Counted from the first letter of the stretch, positions 47,240 to 60,360 are shown. The stretch is 64,000 nucleotides of DNA from Batkoa obscura (GCA_030770535.1 JASVEC010000006.1:248001-312000); one strand, 5' to 3'. Made by a program: numbers and translations. Notes: generated by a model from the sequence alone, not told the origin.

Positions 47240-48778
47240 ATGGAAGTCAACAAAAAAGAAAGGCAAGAAACATCAGTCAAAGTAGGACAAAAGGAAAATG
47301 AAGCCAATAAAGATTATGAAGCTAAATTTCTCGAAGAAAAGGAAAAGCTAGAGGCAGTGAATCTGATGAAGAGACTGGAAGAGAGTTTGAGTAAAGAACA
47401 CATGACCGAATGTACTAGGATGATTGAGCAGTGTGAACATAGTAGCGGCGAAAACCAAAAAAAAATTTTAAGAGAGTTTAAGTTTCATTTAGCAATGCCT
47501 CCTTTTGCTCAAAAAAGTCATTTGAAAATATTGGTCCAAAATGTGCATAGCATTTACTTTGAATTGGATAAAGAAAAAAAGGAGGAGATTGATAGTGGTG
47601 AAGTCCAAATTATTGAAGATAAAGGTGCATATAAAAATAAAGAGGGGAGCGATGTCGGTACTGAAGGCAATAATAATATAAATAAAAATGACTTAGATAT
47701 TGATGAGGGTATAGAGGCAGATTCAGTAGCAGCTAATAATAAGGATTCAACGGTGTTATATGAAATTAAAAAAGAAAGAGTATGTATCTATCAACCAAAA
47801 GTTGTAATTTATTCATCAAAGCATTCAAGGTAAAACAAAAACTACTATTATTATTATCATTACTTATGATCAATTTATAGAGGTTTTGATGATAAAATCA
47901 TTGCTTACAAAGGAAAAGTAAGAAAAAATGGTAAAATTTTTTATAAAGTTATTGATGAAAAGAAAAATGAAAGGATGGTAAATCGAAATTGTATAGTGTA
48001 ATAATCAAATAGTAATAAAACAACATAGATAAATATAAGGCAAATAGGTGATAGTCATAAAATATGTAACGCGTTTGAGCATTTTGTATGTTATAATAAT
48101 AGGGGTAAAATAAAAAACGGAAGGGAAGAGGAGGTAGACGAGGAAGTGGAAGTTATGTTATCGGATCCAATTATAGACAGATCTGAAGAGTACGTTAAAA
48201 AGGAAATAAATCTAAAAAAGATAGAAGAGAGTATCAAAAAATATGAAAAAAATGGTTATACCTCTTATACATTTCAACCTATATCGGATGAAAACAGAAA
48301 AAAGATATTTAAAGTAAGATCAATTTATTACTATATTAATAAATTCACTGCTTTCCATTAGAATTTTAGTACATGCTTTTTATGTCAACAAAAATATCAG
48401 ACCACTTTAGTTATGTGTAGGTCATGTACTCTAGTATGCCATAAGAAATGTACCAAAACTAAGCTACAGAAATATCATTGGAATGAAAATTATACTCATT
48501 GTGGTTCGTGTAGATTCTATGATATTTGGGGACCAGTTGGAAAAATAATTGAAAAAAAAGTTCATTTAATTGGTAAGATGTTGATTATTAGCATATATAG
48601 TACTAATTGAATTGAAATAGCCGTAAAAGATGGTGCAAACGAGACATCGTATCGAGTTAATACTCTTATATCTACTAATAAGAATGGCAAGTCCATTACT
48701 TTACCTAAGATTTGGTATGAAAAAAAGTTACCAGATATGTGTGAGGCATTCTTTAAGAACAATAAGAATAATGTTTAA
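47240..48778 (+). CDS. Unrecognised protein with coiled coil and a C1/PHD-like zinc-binding motif
   Basis: Five exons: 47240-47829, 47881-47977, 48029-48313, 48362-48572, 48621-48778; 446 residues. The frames join cleanly, arguing for a live gene. Residues 1-60 are a charged predicted coiled coil (YEAKFLEEKEKLEAVNLMKR). A middle acidic/Asn-rich linker is followed by a short block (IIAYKGKVRKNGKIFYKVID) that could be a small beta domain. The fourth exon has CFLCQQKYQ...MCRSCTLVCHKKC...YTHCGSC, a Cys/His series spaced like a treble-clef/PHD or C1 finger. No enzyme motif and no membrane segment were seen. The second intron could use an alternative GTGTAA donor, but GTAAAT gives a normal 51-nt intron. 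Function unknown; a chromatin reader is possible but unproven. Confidence 0.6.
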
Positions 48779-49852
48779 GTGAGTATAATAAGAATTAATT
48801 AAGTGAGAAAGCAAAAATTAAAATTAAACAGCTAAAAAAGATAAGCTGCTATAGTAAAAGTATTTAAGTATATAGTTGTTTTTTGAATCTATTTAATAAT
48901 TCGATTTGATTTACAGATCAATTAGTTTTTATTTTGTTTTTTATTAAGGTCTTAATTTTAATACATCTGCTACAAGAACTCAACTCCGTAATTTTTTAAA
49001 TTGTAAAAACAATTTGATTCTACTTTATTAAGTAAAAGCACCAATTAAAATTTAAAATAGTAAAATGATAAGCATTTTTTTTATTGATCTTTAATAAGAA
49101 AAATAATAATTCTTAAGAACAATATTATAATTTAATTCTAAAAACAAAAATCTATTTTTATGATCGAACAATTTAGCATACAATATAATATCTCACCCAA
49201 GATACGACCATATTTTATGTGATAAAATATTAAATTTTACCATCATCATTTTTAAAAATCAACGATGTTTCCATTTTACTTATAAAAGTTAGATAAAAGT
49301 CACTTTTAGCCTGAAAACTTGCCAGAATTACAGAAATTGCAAAGATTGTTCAACAACGAAAAATTGTACTCACCACTAACAAGCTAAACTGCAATTTAAG
49401 TTATCCAAAAGCATAATTTCAAAACCGATTTGAATTAAAATGAAATTCAACTTGGTGAATAAGCCAATCGTCAGTTTAAAATGAGTAAAATTTGAAAAAA
49501 AGGATTCAAATTTATTGAAAGAACCAATCAAATTTTAAAATTTAAAATTTTAAACGAATAAAGAATGAGGTGATTAAAAAAGGGGGGTGGACAGTCTTGA
49601 AAGTTTAGTTATTCCAATTACGTAGCATCTTTTCAGCAACTAAAAAAGGGTTTAACTTTTACTTTTTACAGACGCACCAGTAATTGATTGGGGAAATCAA
49701 TTAACTACAAAATTTTAACGTTCATTTAAGCTTGTCGTTTCTTTTTTAAACAGAAAATTAGCTTATTAAACTTCCATTATTTTATAATATTTTATCTATT
49801 CTATATACCATCTTCTCGCTAGCAATATCAGTATTAATTTATAATTCTATTT
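48779..49852. other. Upstream region of the PKA gene
   Basis: About 1.07 kb without coding potential. Near 49582 there is an unusual G-run (AAAAAAGGGGGGTGGACAG), and ATTACGTAGC lies near 49618. A promoter is presumed; factors unknown. Confidence 0.5.
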
Positions 49853-51060
49853 ATGACTTCGATGTTTTCCAATACTGAAAAGGGGTCCAAATCAATAGGC
49901 AATAACGATTTAAAGTTAAGCCCTTCGCGTGCTGCTTCTAACACACTACCTTTTATCCTAAACGATTACCCAGAGTCCGTAAACTTGAGCCAGCAGTCTG
50001 GCCATAAAGTAGACACTACGATTTATGAAGAAGAGAATGAATCAAAAAAAGAAGAGATCAAGTTAGGTGATTTTGAAATATTAAGAACTTTGGGGACGGG
50101 CTCGTTTGGTCGAGTTCATTTGGTAAAGAGAAAAGTGGATACCAATTTTTATGCGATGAAAGTATTAAAGAAGTCAGAGATCGTACGTTTAAAACAAGTG
50201 GAACATGTACACAATGAAAAAGAAGTATTAAAGAATTGTGAGCATCCATTTTTAGTTGGTATGTTAGGTTCGATTGCAGACTCAGTTAACTTGTACGTGT
50301 TTATGGAGTTTATTGCGGGCGGAGAGTTATTTTCTTATCTCAGAAAGTTTCAGGTGAGTATATTCTTATGTAATATGAAAAGCATTTAAATAACTTTTTT
50401 TAATAGAGATTTCCAGCCCATGTAGCTAGATTCTATGCGGCTGAAGTAGTGCTAGCATTTGAATATTTGCATTCTAAAGATATTATTTATCGTGATTTAA
50501 AACCAGAAAATGTATTGCTGGATTCTAGGGGACATATTAAGTTAACAGATTTTGGATTTGCTAAACATGTACCAGATGTTACATGGACATTGTGTGGTAC
50601 ACCAGATTATTTAGCACCTGAAGTGATTCAAAGCAAAGGATATGGAAAAGCCGTAGATTGGTATTCTTTAGGGATTTTGATTTATGAAATGATGCTCGGA
50701 TGCCCACCATTTTATGATGACGATCAGATGAGACTGTATGAAAAGATATTGGCAGGGGTAGTGAAGTTTCCACCCTTTTTTGATCCATTAGCTAAAGATT
50801 TGGTTAAACGATTGTTGGTAGCGGATTTAAGTAGACGCTATGGTAATTTAAAGGGGGGATCAGCGGATATCAAGAGACATCGCTGGTTCCATGATACAGA
50901 TTGGCAAAGGTTACAAAAAAGACAAGTATTACCACCGATTATACCCATGGTCAATGGGGATGGAGATATGAGTAATTATGATATCTATCCAGAAACAAAT
51001 GAGATATATGGAAATTGGCATGAACCAGATCCTTATAATGATCTTTTTAAAGATTTTTAA
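49853..51060 (+). CDS. cAMP-dependent protein kinase catalytic subunit
   Basis: Two exons, 49853-50353 and 50407-51060, with a 53-nt intron (GTGAGT...AATAG); 384 residues. The first ~70 residues are Ser/Asn-rich and variable, as in fungal Tpk proteins. The AGC-kinase core follows: GTGSFGRV (81-88), Lys103 in [17 protein letters not shown] (195-202), TDFGFAK, and the activation loop [15 protein letters not shown] with Thr228 at the PDK1 site. [20 protein letters not shown] and the C-terminal FKDF end, which fits the PKA-type hydrophobic motif FxxF without a further tail, support PKA over PKC, Sch9 or Ypk kinases. It is released from the regulatory subunit by cAMP. Confidence 0.95.
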
Positions 51061-51726
51061 GTGGGTAAATTTTAAGTTTATTGTTTGTTTATTTTAAACA
51101 GGGTTTAACTTTAAGTCAATATTTTTCCATATAATTATATACTATGTATAATTGTACTTTAACTAAAAATTCAATTTAATCCCAAATTCAATGGTGTATA
51201 TTTTATCTAATGAGTTTTAATCTTGTAAAGGTTTGTAAGGTTGAATTGATTTTTCAAATAAAATAAATTTTATTTTCTATTCTATTTTATAAAAAAGTAT
51301 GTTTATATTAATTGTTAATTTAATATACGTGAACATTGGCATATTTAGTCGTAGACTTTAAAATACGAATAACTAAACTAATATTTGTACAATGTAAAAC
51401 TTTATAAGGGGATGTATTTTTGCGTTTAAGAATTTTACTGATAGCTTTTCCACTCAAGTAGCACTTAAAAGATGGAAAAAGTAATGAAACCAAAAAAAAC
51501 ACCCCATAATAAGATTGTGGCTATTATTAAACAAGTATAAATTCACTAATAAAACAATAACAAGCATTTTTAAACCATTTTAATTTCATGGCTTATTTTT
51601 TAAAATCATATTGCCTTAGACCAAATTTTAAGCTTAAGTTTAACCAATCATAAGCCTAAGTAATCTACCTAAGCTATCTTTATCCAAAATCCACTCTAAT
51701 ATAGCAACTGTAATTTTTATATCAAC
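51061..51726. other. Intergenic spacer with MITE copy H
   Basis: 666 bases between PKA and RED; apart from the MITE nothing is seen. Confidence 0.5.
51408..51505 (+). mobile_element. Short MITE, copy H
   Basis: A 98-bp forward copy, GGGGATGTATTTTTGCGTTT to AAAAAAACACCCC, centre CTCAAGTAGCACTTAAAAGA, with ATAA abutting on both sides (51404-51407 and 51506-51509). Confidence 0.8.
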
Positions 51727-53455
51727 ATGGAAAACAAAGATGACTCTAAAAAAGGATTAACCCAAGATGATTTTCGAAATTTAATAAACACTGAAAGTAA
51801 AAAGGATGGAGCAAGAACATTAGGTATTGGAAAGGTGGATAGAAATAGTCGAGGTTCTAAGTATGGAGATGGGAAAACACCAAATCCTTATCTACCAAAT
51901 TATAAAGAAAAGAAAACAAATGACAGAAAAAGGTATAAAAAAATTGATTAAACATGTATAAAGGCATATATTAATACTTTGATAGTTATAATAAACACGA
52001 AAACTCCAACTCGGTTCATCCACAAAAAAAGAGTAAAAAAGAAAGGTAATTTGTCTTATTTTGAATTTTATCTATAATTTTAAATATCCAATTTGCAGCG
52101 AAACAAGTCAATATCGAGACCGAGCAGCCGAAAGAAGACGAGGCGAAAACCCGGATTACATCAATAGCGAACAGATCTTAACTAATTTAAATCATACTTC
52201 TGCTGAAATAGATAAGGAACTCGCTTATCAACAATCAAAATATCTTGGTGGTGACGTTGAGCATACTCATTTAGTAAAGGGGTTGGATTATGCTTTATTG
52301 GCTAAGGTGAGGGCGAATCAGAATAGAGAAGCGAGTGAGGAAGAAGAAGAAGGTTTGAACTCGGATGATGAGTTGGAAGAAATATATCAAAGGAAACAGG
52401 AAGGTAAGGAAATCGGGGATAATATTACAGAACCTGAACCTGCTACGTTTTTAACTGGGTTAGGGGAGAGAATTGTTAGAGAGGGATTAAAGAAAAAAGA
52501 TCATGTATCTAATAATAAAAATTTATTGTTTTTACCTGGTAAAATGGCATATAACTTTGAGTTGATAGGGGATAAATCAGAGTATACAAATCCTTTTTTT
52601 GTACCTACAATGGTTGTTAGAAGTGCTATTGAGACAGAGAGATTCAATGAAATGGAAGCGGAGGGTAAATTATCAAAGTTGGCGGTACAAAAAGTGGCTT
52701 CTATATTTCAAAAGAAAAGATTAGGGACAGAAAAGAAACTGGAGGAAGTGGTTGAACAAGTTAAAGGGAAAAAGGAGGAAAAAAAAGAAAATACTGGATT
52801 TTTAGTGGAGGCAGATAGTGATGATAATATATTTAGTGATGTTGAAAGTGAATATTCATTGGATTTGGATGAAGTGGCGAAAAATAGAGGAATTAACTTG
52901 GAAGGTATACCATCAGATGGGGAAAATGAAGCGGATAAAGTATCCGATGAAAATGATAAAGAATTACCTGAAACTCAAGAAAATGAAATTGAAAAAGAAG
53001 ATAATGATATTATGAATGATTTATCAAATTCAGATTCTGAAAAAGAAGAAGAACATATTGAGTTAAGAAGACTATTCGAATCAAGTAAAAACAAACGATT
53101 AGGTCCCTTGTTAGCCTCTAAACATAGTACAGAACTTGAAATCAACTATGGTGGGGATGATAGCGGCTCAGATATCAATGAAGAAGAAGATGAATTGATG
53201 ATGGATCAAGGTACAAATAAGAATAAAAAGCGACAAATGGGCCGAAATGAATTTGAAAATGAAGAAGAGTTTCAAAAATATAAAGAAAAACAAGTATTTA
53301 TGCCAAAAGCTGCTTATACTTTTGGGGTTAAAAGCAAAGATCGTAAAGGTAAAAAAGGGAAGGGCGGTAAGGTTGATGATAAGGAGGGGAAGCTCGATAA
53401 AGAATTTCAAAGGTTGGAGTCCTATATGAAAAAACGGGGAATGAAAAAAGGGTAA
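51727..53455 (+). CDS. IK: Spliceosomal protein RED (IK)
   Basis: Three exons: 51727-51932, 51986-52045, 52099-53455; 540 residues. RED is a pre-B-complex spliceosome factor that works with SMU1 in animals. Matching blocks in order: DFRNLINTESKK near the N-terminus, SQYRDRAAERRRGENPDY (human EKYRDRAKERRDG), KYLGGDVEHTHLVKGLDYAL, LFLPGKMAYNFEL, and near the C-terminus MGRNEFENEEEFQKYKEKQ with PKAAYTFGVK. The central RE/RD repeat of animal RED is replaced by an acidic Glu/Asp-rich region. The 60-nt second exon is needed to keep frame and restores the KSY...KHE segment. It is convergent with Rrp12. Budding yeast lacks this protein. Confidence 0.92.
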
Positions 53456-53702
53456 ATGATATAGTAGGTTTTTTAATTTAAATAAAATTGCCTATTTGAG
53501 TTTTGACAATAGTGGATTATAATAATTTTTGTTTTAAAAAGATAATTAACAATAATATTTTATTTTATTGAATAAAATATAAGTCTATAAGTTTTAAAAA
53601 AAGAGAGTGAGACTCATTGTTAACTTTGAAATACTAGAGAACCAAATAAATCCCAACTCAATAAGAATAATGAAATAGTTAGCTTTAAATTAAAATATTC
53701 AA

Positions 53703-56560
53703 TTAATTCCTCTTTAAGATTTTAACCTTTTCTGCCTTTTTACCTCTTTAAGAAAGAAAAAAAATGTTAATGTTAATCCAATTAAGTGTAACAAAAAAAA
53801 CTTACTTGCTAGGTACCATTTTAGGGTTTAATGGAATATAAGCGAAAGGATCCAATTTTCCTTTCTTTTTAACATCACCTTGAGCATGCTAATAAAAAAT
53901 CATGTTAATTATTCATATAAAATAAGTTGTTAAAGTCTTACCTTAGCTTTATATTCTGTACCTGCCATCTTTTTATTTCTATTATTATTATTATCATAAT
54001 TTTTCTTTCTATTATCTTGTGCACCGCCTTCTTCTATTTCTATTTCTTCTTGTCCTCTACCACGTTGTTTTTTAAATTTAATACGGTTATTTACACGCTC
54101 AAATCCTTCTTTGGATTCTAATGATTCTTTATAATAATCATTATTTACTCTTATACTATTTGGATTATCTTTGGGGTCAGCTTTATTTTCTCCTTCATTC
54201 TCACTATCTCCTTCATCAGCAATAACGAGTCTTCCTGATTTATCGGTTTTAAATGCACTGGTTAAGGCTTTTCTTGCTTCCAATGGTCTATTCGTTGGTT
54301 TATTGGCTATTAGGTTAAATTAGTAATAATACATTTGATACATTAATTAATTTATTACTTGTGATTCTTGAAATAGCTTTACGATCCAAGAAATCGATAG
54401 GAGTATCTCCAAGATTATCATCTTTAATATAAGCATCGGATGATTTCATTTTACGCTAAAAATAATCATAAGTTTGTAATTACTATAAATTGTTATTATA
54501 AATTACTTTAAGTCCGCTTGAAGCAGCAGGAGCTTTATCTTCATCATCATCTTCCAATTCACTTTCACTACCATACAAAGCGTCTTCAAAAGCATTTCCA
54601 AGGGTAGGTTTATTGATTGGTTGATCTTCAACGTCCTGATAAATATTTAGAATCATAATTAATATAGTTACATAAATAAAATTTTACTTCTTCAGTAGTA
54701 GTTTTGCCTCTACGTTTAGCTCTAAGTTTACGTTTACGAATATTATTAATCAATTTCATATGTTCATCAGGGAAGCTTTGTTGAACTAAATCAAGTCCAA
54801 ATCGACGAATTAAACGTTCAATAATATGACGTACTTTGACTTTAAATCGATTACTATTATCATTACTCCATTTTAAGATACTTTTAATAAGCATTTCAAG
54901 ATGAGGTTTTAATGATACTACGTCTAAGGAGACTGAAATAACTTTAACGAATCCAAGAGCAGATTTTACAATCTCTCGATTCGTGTTGCTTACAAACATT
55001 TCCATGGTTTGAATGAGTTGGTAAATTAATTCATCTTCGATTTGATCTTTAGAAATTAAAAGGTTAGTAACTATTAAATAATTGTATTTATTAAGCTTAC
55101 TATGGAACTCAAAGATAATCCTGGAAAGAGCAGAAATAGTAGCGGATATCATATGAGAAGTAGTACCAGTAAGACCAGCAATTACCATCATAATATATTC
55201 TCTTAAATTAGCTTCTACTACACCTAAAATAGTATAAGTATATTGTTTATACAAATTATTAGTTATTATTACCAGTTCTACCACCATTTAATTTAGTAGC
55301 ATCAATGGTACCACCTTTAGTCATTTTATTTGCCATAATAATCAATAAATCGTATGAAGCTTCACGTGATTTTTCATTAATTTCTTTGGTTCCAAGGATA
55401 GCTTCAGAAGTTAATGAAGAAATAATATGGAGATGAGTGTTTGGCAAAATATCGATATAAATCTTTAAAAAGTTTAATCTTTCCTATAAATAATTATTAG
55501 TCTAATATAAATCATAGGTATTATTAAATTTACTTTAATAGCAGCACTACCAATATTTAATCCTGATTCAATAATTTCATTTTCAATATCAGCTAATCCT
55601 TCACAAGCTACAGTATATGGATAAGAAGTGACTGGTTCAAATAGCATTTTATTTAATATTTTATAAGCTCTCTTTTGAATTCCACCTTTACTTGTATTAG
55701 ATATTCTTTGTACACCTAAATTAAATAATACTTTGGAATTATCATAAGTTAAATAAGGTGTCATTATTGAAGCAAAATCAAGCATCATAATTTCATTTTG
55801 TGCTTCTTGTTCCGTTTTATTAGGATTGGAATTACTTTCATCATTAATCATTGATACAATTTTAACAAAAGTAGCATTAATTTGCTAAATCAGTTATTAA
55901 TATTTAAATACTATATAATATGACAATAAATTTACCTCATTTGGAGTGATGTTTAAGAAAGTAAGAATCACTTTAAGTAATAAACCACGAATATTTTGAG
56001 GTACATTTGGATAAAGATTAAAGAATAACATTAAATAATCTGTAGCAAATTGAGCAATATGAATCAAATTTTGTTGACAAGTAGCTGCATCTAATTGATT
56101 TTCATTTAATAATTTGTTGATTTCTTCAACATCTAAAACTTCATTTTCGGGTATTAATCTACGATTATATTCAATGATCAATGCAAGTCCATTTAAAAGA
56201 GCTGGTTGTAATTCAGCGCAATTTTGAATTTTATCAGCTACTTTAGTAGCAAATCCTGAACTAAATCCCTAAAAGAATAAAAAGTTAAAAATATTAATTG
56301 TATAAATAGTATTAAATTTACGGCTTGTAAATCTTGAGGATAAATAGCAAAACTTGGGAATAAAGACCAAATTTGATGACTTAAAGTTTGGTATACTTTA
56401 GCTTCAATGGATCTTCCATTTTGTTCAAATTCATTAGCTTTATTCTCAAGTCGATCAGCCAAATTTAAAAATTCATTAGTAAAGAAAGTGAAATCAGCAT
56501 TGGCTATATGTTCTTTCAATAATGGCACTAACCATCCTCTTCCTACTGTTTTTTGACTAA

Positions 56561-56624
<64 letters not shown>

Positions 56625-58440
56625 TTATAATATGTATGAAAATCAATTACCCTGGATTTTCCAAATTCAATGGCAAAATAGATAAAAATCTTTTCGGTCC
56701 CATTTTATAAATAGCAGTTCCAATTGTATTCTGTAACTCTATTTTAAACTCAAAATTATCTTCATTTCTCATAGAATCTAATATTCTCAAACTAGAAGTT
56801 AATAATTCTGGATGATTTCTACCGAAAACCTAAAAAAGATAAGGGTTTATTATTAAATTTAAATTCCTGATATTAATAACTTACAGAGTATAAAGATTCT
56901 AAAATAGTTAAAATACTACCCCATGAATTTCTGAATCTATAAGAAAGAGCACCTTGTACAAATTCAAACAAATTTTGTACAATATCAAGTTTCTCAGAAG
57001 ATAAAAACTCATTCTCATTAAACGGATAAGATTTAATTAAATTTGAAATTGATTTTCCAGTTTGAGTTACAACTTGGACACTTGTTTCTTCAAATTCTTT
57101 AAATAAAGTTTGAGAAATGGTTGGAATAATAACAAAAAATTGATCTGGGTTATTTCTAATAAAGTTTTAAATTATTATTATTTAATTATAAAGGAAATAT
57201 ATAGTTATTAATATTACTTAATAATTTCTGAAAATCCAGTACTAATTGAAATCAACCAAGCTGTCATACTTTTAATTTCATTGGAATTTGGCTTACTTAA
57301 TAAAAGTTTCTATAAAAGAAGTTAATTAAAAGAAAAACAAACAGTTAGATTTAAGATTACCTTCATAATAGCATCAAGGTTAGTTACATCGATATGAATA
57401 ATAATCTCAGTAAAAATCTCATATACTAAGGTAGTAACAAAAGCGTTATTCAATTTAGGGAAAGCAATTAATTGTTCATTAAGTTTAATAAGATTCTATA
57501 AAAATGAATAAAATCTAAATAAAGTTACTGATAAAATGAGTTTACCTCTGAAGACCATTTATCTGCAATACTTTTAATAAACATTAAAAATGGAGCCACC
57601 TCATTAGAGACTGAGTTATTGGAAACTTTTCTAAATTTTCTTAATGTTTCGATACAATATTCAGAAGTAATAGTAGATGCAATTGTAGGAGCATCTTTAA
57701 GTATTAAAGCAACTGCTTCATGTGCTTTTCTTCTAACTTTTGGTCTTTGATCAATACAAAAGCTTAACAATGCTTGAAAACTACGTTGAACCAAAGGTTG
57801 AGACCAATTTGTTTGAGTTTGTACTTTAAATACAATTTCAAAACAGCCTAAAACCTAAATAAATATATATCGATTAAAATGAAAACTTGGGAAAATAAAT
57901 AATATGGATTACTGATTTCATTGTTGGGGCTACTTCTCTATCTTCATCTATAACTAGTAATAAAATCTTGGATACTTCTGGGAATTTGGCTCTTAATACG
58001 TTTTCTGGTACTCTATAACTGTTACTATTTTATTCTATTTATAAATGAATATAATTACTCTGAAATAACTACATTCAAAAGATAAAGAATAGATGGTCTA
58101 TTTTTTCCATCGTCTTGTTCAAGTAAAGTAAGCTATAAAATTTATTATTAATATTAGCATATTTTTAAAATGAAATGTACTTACTAATAATGCTAAATAA
58201 GCAGAAGGTATCTTTTCTTGTTTACTAGCCTCAAGGGTCTATTAAAAAATATAAGTTTTAAAATTTCATTAAAGAATAGATAAAAATAACCTCTTCAACC
58301 ACTTGTAAAGTAACAGCAATCTAATCAAATTATCATCAGTTCTTAATTGAATACCCTTTCAAAATACAACCATTTACCTGTTTTTGATTATTGAGCTTGG
58401 AGTTGATTTGACTTCTTATTCTAATTAATGTTTCTTCCAT
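53703..58440 (-). CDS. RRP12: Ribosome biogenesis/export factor Rrp12 (NUC173 domain)
   Basis: Twenty exons: 58440-58378, 58320-58291, 58238-58185, 58132-58059, 58012-57913, 57854-57546, 57495-57361, 57309-57218, 57155-56885, 56829-56651, 56556-56322, 56268-55936, 55884-55534, 55483-55273, 55223-54688, 54635-54507, 54455-54359, 54306-53942, 53888-53806, 53745-53703; 1229 residues, like yeast Rrp12 (1228). A HEAT-repeat protein needed for export and maturation of both subunits. Supporting blocks: SFCIDQRPKVRRKAHEAVAL, VGRGWLVPLLKEHIANADF (NUC173), YIMMVIAGLTGTTSHMISAT, VRHIIERLIRRFGLDLVQ, DTPIDFLDRKAISRI and the end KKKGKLDPFAYIPLNPKMV. Intron 2 uses a GTTATT donor. Intron 10 (56557-56650) contains a long ATT microsatellite. 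Confidence 0.93.
56563..56624. repeat. (ATT)n microsatellite in Rrp12 intron
   Basis: About 20 ATT units within a 94-nt intron, the longest simple repeat in the window. Confidence 0.9.
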
Positions 58441-59265
58441 TTTGTCTAGTTTTTAGTTTATTTTTTGAAATAAATTTTTCTATTCAAAACTTCAAGACCC
58501 CAAAATGTTGAAATTCTCGAAATTTAAATTGCAACACTTGAATGGATCAATTGGACTTCTGAAAGAAAGTGGGTTAAATTGCAATTTTTGCAACTAAAGC
58601 TATCAATTTTGAATCTTTGTTTTTAGTAGCTTTGTAATATATAGTGAATATATTTGTATTTTTACAGAAGAGATAGATATAAATTAATAAATAGTATAGA
58701 TTAGATGAAACTTTATACTTTCATTTCTATTTTTCTTACTTTTTACATAACGCCAAGCTGCAAAAAACTATCAATAAATATGAAAGCAAAAGAAAACGCT
58801 TTTATATAGATTGAAAATGATCTTTAGCAAATTTTATTGTTTTATAATAAGATTTATTAAATATAAATATGAATTTAAAATATCAGATTTATGATTATGA
58901 TTTTTATACTTATCATTTATCTTATTGTTTGATTATTATTATAATGGCTAGCGTTGTAAGTTATACTAGTAGCTTCTAAATAAATTTGGATATTTTATTT
59001 TAAAAAAATACATTGTATTCGTAAATACTAATTCTTTATGATAATTTTTAATAAATAAATGAGATATATATCCCATGCTATAAATATCTTATTTAACTAT
59101 TAACTATAGCTAACACTTAAAGATGATATTTTTTAAATTATTAATTTTTTGATTATTTGTTTTATTAAAAATAAATTTCAAAATTTACCATATTAATAAC
59201 TTGATTTTTTATTCCTTACTTAAAAACTATAGATTTATCATTACTATTGAATAAATAGTTAAATT

Positions 59266-59297
<32 letters not shown>

Positions 59298-59736
59298 AAT
59301 ATAGTTTAAGGTTTAGTCATATTCAAAATAAGTATTATAATTCAAATAAAAAACAAGTATTGGGCTAATTTGAAAAAGAGTATTATAAATCAGTTAGTAA
59401 ATGTATTAAAAAATAAACATAATACAATTCTTGAATAAAACTTTATACTGGATTATTAAAATTATAACGGGTTTTTATACACTTTGTTACTTTATAGTTT
59501 TTATGAATAAAAAAAATATAAAAATGCAATTCTATAAATTTTTATTTAAAAACATAAAGTAGAACACTTCAATATATTATAATAAATTCACTATTATTTT
59601 TTATTAGTAAAAAAAACGAAATACGATAGATAATGAACAAATTCTATTTTTAATTGAGTAAATTAAACCCCAGAATAATCAAAAGTTTCCAAAATTTGAA
59701 TTGAACCAATAAATTTAACTTTTAAATAGTTATGAA

Positions 59737-59784
59737 CCTGCAGACTAAATAAGATTTAAAAATATAACTTATTCCTCTGCAGGT
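59737..59784. repeat. Hairpin with CTGCAG core
   Basis: CCTGCAGACTAAATAAG pairs with the reverse complement of CTTATTCCTCTGCAGG across a ~15-base AT loop, with about three mismatches or bulges. Each arm contains the CTGCAGG motif that recurs elsewhere in this region. Confidence 0.6.
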
Positions 59785-60360
59785 CAAAATTTTAATTAGA
59801 ATAGTTTTTATGATAATATCAATTTTTTTGGTTTTTGTACTATTTTATGTTTAGACAAAAAAGTGGATAGGTTTGGTGATAAAGAGGTATGAGGGGTAAG
59901 AAATTATAGTAGACGTGATATAACATATAAATATAGCATGATATGGATGTATACTATATTGAATAAAATAGAAAGTTAATATAAAAGTTTGTTTTAATTG
60001 TTACGTAAATAATTCTATAATAAACATATTCAAAATTTGTTATTCTTTAATATATATTAATAGTATAAAGGATCGAATTATGATAACATTATTTTTTTCG
60101 TTAACTATGTCAAATATTTGTAACTTAGATATCTATAAATACAGTATATACCGTAAGCTAAGCTTATCATATTAACCTAAAGTACCAATACGCCCCTTAG
60201 AGGGGGTTACATTATGACATGTAGGTTAAAAGTAAGCTTATGAATCTAAAAATAACACAATAAAGGCAATGTAGCATAAAAAAGAAGAAGTAAATTATTC
60301 TAACGGTCAGGACTAAATATTAAATTACTATTTCTACATTTATAAACACTGTCATAAATA

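Noticed and set aside
52818-53410. ORFs in other frames and on the opposite strand of RED
   Set aside because: They are shadows caused by the Glu/Asp/Lys-rich codons of RED.
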